Source: Methyloradius palustris
GTDB taxonomy: Bacteria; Pseudomonadota; Gammaproteobacteria; Burkholderiales; Methylophilaceae
Length of the DNA stretch: 64,000 bases
Direction: 5' to 3'
NCBI RefSeq assembly: GCF_019703875.1
Contig: NZ_AP024110.1
Coordinates: forward strand, 1,364,001 to 1,428,000
Positions within the stretch are counted from its first letter, which is position 1. The number at the start of each line of letters is the position of its first letter. Below, piece by piece: positions 60,972 to 64,000 of this stretch. The notes beneath the pieces are model-generated. The model searched no databases and had not been told where the DNA came from. It saw only the letters and a program-made list of their open reading frames with translations. The translations under genes and the position numbers were made by a program.

Positions 60972-61208
60972 ATGTCTGACATCGAACTACGCGTTAAAAA
61001 GATCGTAACCGAACAATTAGGTGCCAATGAGGCTGACGTTAAGAATGAATCTTCATTCGTTGACGACTTGGGTGCTGATTCACTGGATACAGTTGAATTG
61101 GTCATGGCATTAGAAGAAGAATTTGATTGTGAAATCCCAGATGAAGATGCTGAGAAAATCACAACAGTTCAACAAGCGATTGATTACGTCAACGCCAACC
61201 TCAAGTAA
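60972..61208 (+). CDS. acpP: Acyl carrier protein
   Basis: Small acidic acyl carrier (78 aa, same as E. coli). The phosphopantetheine site is Ser in VDDLGADSLDTVELVMALEE, followed by FDCEIPDEDAEKITTVQQAI. Strong promoter features precede it, fitting the high abundance of ACP. It is followed by fabF after 102 bases. Confidence 0.97.
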   Translation: MSDIELRVKKIVTEQLGANEADVKNESSFVDDLGADSLDTVELVMALEEEFDCEIPDEDAEKITTVQQAIDYVNANLK

Positions 61209-61310
61209 TTCTTTTATCTGACTATTCTCTGGGGATTGCTTCTTCTGACTTGTCTCCAAGAATTGAATAAGAAGTCATATTCTTTCGGTCAAGTTCTCTA
61301 GAAAATCGTT

Positions 61311-62543
61311 ATGCAAAAACGCAGAGTAGTAGTCACAGGCCTGGGCGTAGTATCACCAGTTGGTATAGGTGTTGAAGCGTCTTGGTCTGACTTGATTGCC
61401 GGTAAATCCGGTATATCAAGAATCACCAAATTCGACCCTAGTGCTTTTTCTTCGCAAATTGCAGGTGAAGTAAAAGGGTTCGATGTCTCGCAATATCTAC
61501 CAGCTAAAGAAGCACGTCGTATGGATACGTTTATCCAGTACGGCATGGCTGCTGGTATTGAAGCATTCAAAGATTCAGGCATCGTAGTCACTGAAGAAAA
61601 TGCAGAGCGTATTGGTGTATCGATTGGCTCTGGTATTGGTGGCTTGCAACTGATCGAAGAAACTGATGCGGTGTATCAGGAGTCTGGTCCACGTAAAATT
61701 GGTCCATTCTTTATTCCTGGCACCATCATCAATATGATTTCAGGCAATCTCTCCATCATGTATGGCTTAAAAGGTCCGAATGTTGCGATTGTGACTGCCT
61801 GTACAACAGGCACACACTCTATTGGCGATGCTGCTCGCATGATTGAATATGGCGATGCCGATGTGATGATTGCTGGCGGTGCAGAAGCCCCGATTACGCG
61901 ATTAGCCGTTGGCGGATTTGCCTCAGCACGTGCGCTATCTACTCGTAACGATGACCCCGCAACCGCTAGCCGCCCATGGGATCAAGACCGTGATGGTTTT
62001 GTCATTGGCGAGGGCGCTGGTGTGATGGTGCTTGAGGAATACGAAGCTGCCAAAAAGCGTGGCGCAAAGATTTATGCAGAGTTGATTGGCTATGGCATGA
62101 GTGCTGATGCTTACCATATGACGGCACCTAATATGGATGGTCCACGCAGATCAATGCGTAATGCACTTAATAATGCGAGTGTGAATGTCGATCAGGTGCA
62201 ATATGTGAACGCGCATGGCACATCAACACCGCTTGGTGATAGCAACGAAACCAATGCGATCAAAGCAGCGTTTGGTGATCATGCGAAAAAATTGGTCGTT
62301 AACTCAACCAAGTCTATGACTGGTCACTTATTGGGTGGTGCAGGTGGATTGGAGTCCGTAGTCACAGTGCTGGCTATTCATCATCAAATATCGCCACCGA
62401 CCATTAATATATTCAACCAAGATCTAGAATGTGATCTTGATTTCTGCGCAAATGTGGCACGTGACATGAAAATTGACGTTGCTGTTAAGAATAATTTTGG
62501 TTTTGGTGGCACAAACGGAAGTCTGGTATTTAAAAAATTGTAA
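61311..62543 (+). CDS. fabF: Beta-ketoacyl-ACP synthase II
   Basis: Elongating condensing enzyme (410 aa; E. coli 413 aa). It starts RRVVVTGLGVVSPVGIGVEA and has the catalytic Cys in VAIVTACTTGTHSIGDAARM and the two His in VNAHGTSTPLGDSNETNAIK and STKSMTGHLLGGAGGLESVV. The C-terminus NNFGFGGTNGSLVFKKL is typical. It ends the fab cluster; a 320-base AT-rich gap follows. Confidence 0.97.
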   Translation: MQKRRVVVTGLGVVSPVGIGVEASWSDLIAGKSGISRITKFDPSAFSSQIAGEVKGFDVSQYLPAKEARRMDTFIQYGMAAGIEAFKDSGIVVTEENAERIGVSIGSGIGGLQLIEETDAVYQESGPRKIGPFFIPGTIINMISGNLSIMYGLKGPNVAIVTACTTGTHSIGDAARMIEYGDADVMIAGGAEAPITRLAVGGFASARALSTRNDDPATASRPWDQDRDGFVIGEGAGVMVLEEYEAAKKRGAKIYAELIGYGMSADAYHMTAPNMDGPRRSMRNALNNASVNVDQVQYVNAHGTSTPLGDSNETNAIKAAFGDHAKKLVVNSTKSMTGHLLGGAGGLESVVTVLAIHHQISPPTINIFNQDLECDLDFCANVARDMKIDVAVKNNFGFGGTNGSLVFKKL

Positions 62544-62863
62544 TCTAGACATGATGTTAGTCATGTTTATGAAACATTTAAATTAAATGCCCAAAAGTGG
62601 CCATAAAATTCATTGTTATGCACAGTAATGTGGCGTTTTACAAAATGATGACAGCTTAATTGTTTCTAAATCATAGAGTTAATGTAAGTTATTGATTAAA
62701 TTAACTTTATTAAATTGCTTAATTTATAGCCAATTTAATAAAACCCTAATAGAAATCATCACTTAGTTAAACAATTCGACTTCTTTCCACAAAATTATCC
62801 ACAGCTATTGTGGAAACAGTTTTAGTTGCTGTATAGATCAATATAGTTGGTAGAATCACACAA
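62544..62863. other. AT-rich intergenic region with DnaA-box cluster
   Basis: No ORF. After fabF there is a weak hairpin (ACATGA/TCATGT, 62549-62566), then strongly AT-rich sequence (about 62650-62760) with repeated TTAATTTA-like words. At its right end lie DnaA-box-like sites (62783-62817). Promoter signals for pabC are likely here but I cannot place one confidently. Confidence 0.55.
62783..62817. promoter_or_regulatory. Three DnaA-box-like sites, inverted around a perfect box
   Basis: TTATCCACA at 62795-62803 matches the E. coli high-affinity box exactly. It is flanked by CTTTCCACA (62783-62791, same strand) and by GTTTCCACA on the opposite strand (62809-62817), each with one mismatch to TTWTNCACA. 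The outer two form a perfect 9-base inverted repeat (TTTCCACAA/TTGTGGAAA). Confidence 0.5.
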
Positions 62864-62884
62864 TTGACGAGCACCGCAGCCACT

Positions 62885-63775
62885 ATGACAGCCTCACAAA
62901 CCAACAAGTCCAAACACGTTTTAATCAACGGCCAGCAAGATGAATCGCTATCTCCGTTTGATCGCGGATTTTCCTATGGGGATGGCGTATTTAGAACCTT
63001 GCCTGTTATTAAAGGGCATCCTGATAGCTGGCTAGATCATTATAAAAAGCTGATGTCGGATTGCCATGTACTAGGAATTGTCTGCCCAAGTGCAGAAATC
63101 TTGCTAAGCGATATAGAAAAGCTTATCCAGGCATCATCTTCAGAGCAATCAAAGAAACAAACCCCATCTAAAGAAACCCCAAGCTTTGTTATTAAAATCA
63201 TCATTACCCGGGGCGAAAGTGAGCGTGGCTATGCCATGCCAGCATTGGCGCAACCTAGTCGGGTATTGATATGCTCCGATTTCCCAACTTATCCAGAATC
63301 AAGCTTTGTAGAAGGCGTAAAGTTACATTTGTGCAATTTACGACTCTCACATCAGCCCTTGCTCGCAGGAATAAAACATTTAAACAGGCTAGAGAACGTC
63401 ATTGCACGTGCTGAGTGGCAAGACAGCAATATCATTGATGGTGTTTTGTTAGACGCGAATAATATGGTGATTGAATGTACCTCGAGTAATATTTTCGCCA
63501 GATTCGGTACTCAACTACATACGCCAGATTTAAGTAATTGTGGCGTCGCAGGGCTTACGCGCCAGCGCATACTTGAGCTTGCTGGCGATCTATCGTTGCA
63601 AAGAAGCGTTAGTAATATATCGCTAAGCCATCTCATGCAGGCAGACGAAATCATTATCTGCAACAGCTTGTTTGGCGCTTGGCAGGTGAGAGAGTTTAAT
63701 CATCAACACTGGCCACAACTGCCCCTAGCGAACCAATTAAGAACGTTATTAAAGTCACCGCATGCGCACCATTAA
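62885..63775 (+). CDS. pabC: Aminodeoxychorismate lyase
   Basis: Fold-type IV PLP enzyme (296 aa from this ATG) releasing 4-aminobenzoate from aminodeoxychorismate for folate. It has SPFDRGFSYGDGVFRTLPVI at the start, the PLP lysine in LLAGIKHLNRLENVIARAEW, and VIECTSSNIFARFGTQLHTP, the cofactor phosphate region. An insertion of about 18 residues (about 85-102, rich in Ser, Lys and Gln) makes it longer than E. coli PabC (269 aa). An in-frame TTG at 62864 could add seven residues; neither start has a clear ribosome site. It overlaps mltG by 14 bases. Confidence 0.9.
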   Translation: MTASQTNKSKHVLINGQQDESLSPFDRGFSYGDGVFRTLPVIKGHPDSWLDHYKKLMSDCHVLGIVCPSAEILLSDIEKLIQASSSEQSKKQTPSKETPSFVIKIIITRGESERGYAMPALAQPSRVLICSDFPTYPESSFVEGVKLHLCNLRLSHQPLLAGIKHLNRLENVIARAEWQDSNIIDGVLLDANNMVIECTSSNIFARFGTQLHTPDLSNCGVAGLTRQRILELAGDLSLQRSVSNISLSHLMQADEIIICNSLFGAWQVREFNHQHWPQLPLANQLRTLLKSPHAHH

Positions 63776-64000
63776 CCGATTATTGTCACTGGCGTTTCTG
63801 TCATTTTTATTGCTTGTAGCATGGATGATTTATTTTGCAATCACGCCCATTTCTATAAACACCGAGACTGTTGAGCTGGATTTAAAAGCAGGCAGTAGTC
63901 TGCGTAGCATCAGCCAGCAATTGACTGAAGAGGGCTTGTTAAAAGAGCCTTGGAGCTTTGTATTAATGGTACGAGCCTTTGGACGGGCAGGTGACATTAA
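63762..64000 (+). CDS. mltG: Endolytic transglycosylase MltG (truncated by right edge)
   Basis: Start of the membrane-bound lytic transglycosylase (YceG-like), with about 79 residues visible. It has an N-terminal membrane anchor (LLSLAFLSFLLLVAWMIYFA), then VELDLKAGSSLRSISQQLTE and EGLLKEPWSFVLMVRAFGRA, matching the MltG LysM-like region. The overlap with pabC and the pabC-mltG order are common in proteobacteria. The catalytic domain lies beyond the window. Confidence 0.88.
   Translation, partial: MRTINRLLSLAFLSFLLLVAWMIYFAITPISINTETVELDLKAGSSLRSISQQLTEEGLLKEPWSFVLMVRAFGRAGDI

Noticed and set aside
62640..62820. Chromosomal replication origin
   Set aside because: dnaA, dnaN or gidA are not nearby and only three boxes are present; kept as a DnaA-box cluster instead.
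1..64000. Insertion sequences, CRISPR arrays, tRNA genes or prophage
   Set aside because: No transposase, integrase, regularly spaced repeat or cloverleaf-like sequence with tRNA arms was seen on either strand.

Overview
The window looks like chromosome of a betaproteobacterium. The pyrH-frr-uppS-cdsA-dxr-rseP-bamA-skp-lpxD-fabZ-lpxA-lpxB-rnhB and rpmF-plsX-fabH-fabD-fabG-acpP-fabF-pabC-mltG gene orders, the moderate GC content, a two-subunit pyruvate carboxylase and a GlnT/gamma-glutamylmethylamide-synthetase-type glutamine synthetase paralogue would fit a methylotroph of the Methylophilaceae (Methylotenera/Methylophilus-like). That placement is inference; no rRNA or methanol dehydrogenase gene is present to confirm it. 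I see no insertion sequence, prophage, CRISPR array or tRNA.

Positions 1-7.0 kb (nitrogen import and D-alanine): a complete ydcSTUV-type ABC transporter operon on the minus strand (the last permease runs off the left edge), then a dadR(Lrp-type)-dadA-dadX block for D-amino acid oxidation and alanine racemisation. Positions 7.1-9.1 kb are accessory: a short-chain dehydrogenase divergent from an HxlR regulator with a 15-bp-arm palindrome between them, and a cupin gene.

Positions 9.0-30.6 kb form a polyamine catabolic island. Agmatinase (speB) makes putrescine. PuuA, PuuB, PuuC and PuuD turn putrescine into GABA through gamma-glutamylated intermediates. A SpuC-like transaminase offers a second route. 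PotFGHI imports the substrate, and GabT and GabD pass GABA to succinate. A MocR/PdxR-type regulator diverges from puuD-puuA, and three repeat boxes lie between them. A GlnT-like glutamine synthetase paralogue closes the island. Inside it sit a GNAT, an ABM-fold monooxygenase and a stand-alone SIR2-like NAD-binding protein, the gene least explained by its context.

Positions 30.7-35.2 kb hold two small envelope proteins, glnD (PII uridylyltransferase) and map. From 35.4 to 49.9 kb is the essential translation/envelope block rpsB-tsf-pyrH-frr-uppS-cdsA-dxr-rseP-bamA-skp-lpxD-fabZ-lpxA-lpxB-rnhB. From 49.9 to 56.1 kb, on the minus strand, are pycA-pycB (ended by a terminator) and yceF(maf)-DUF4139-RsmI-like methylase. 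From 56.3 kb to the right edge is the fatty acid synthesis block yceD-rpmF-plsX-fabH-fabD-fabG-acpP-fabF, then pabC and a truncated mltG.

The most notable non-coding signals are hairpins between binding-protein and ATPase genes in both polyamine transporter operons, mutually exclusive stems between potI and gabD, two consecutive structures between tsf and pyrH, a terminator 15 nt ahead of the TTG start of plsX, and a cluster of three DnaA-box-like sites upstream of pabC. I did not find a clear candidate for a wholly new system; the SIR2-like gene and the GlnT-like ligase in a polyamine island are the best leads.
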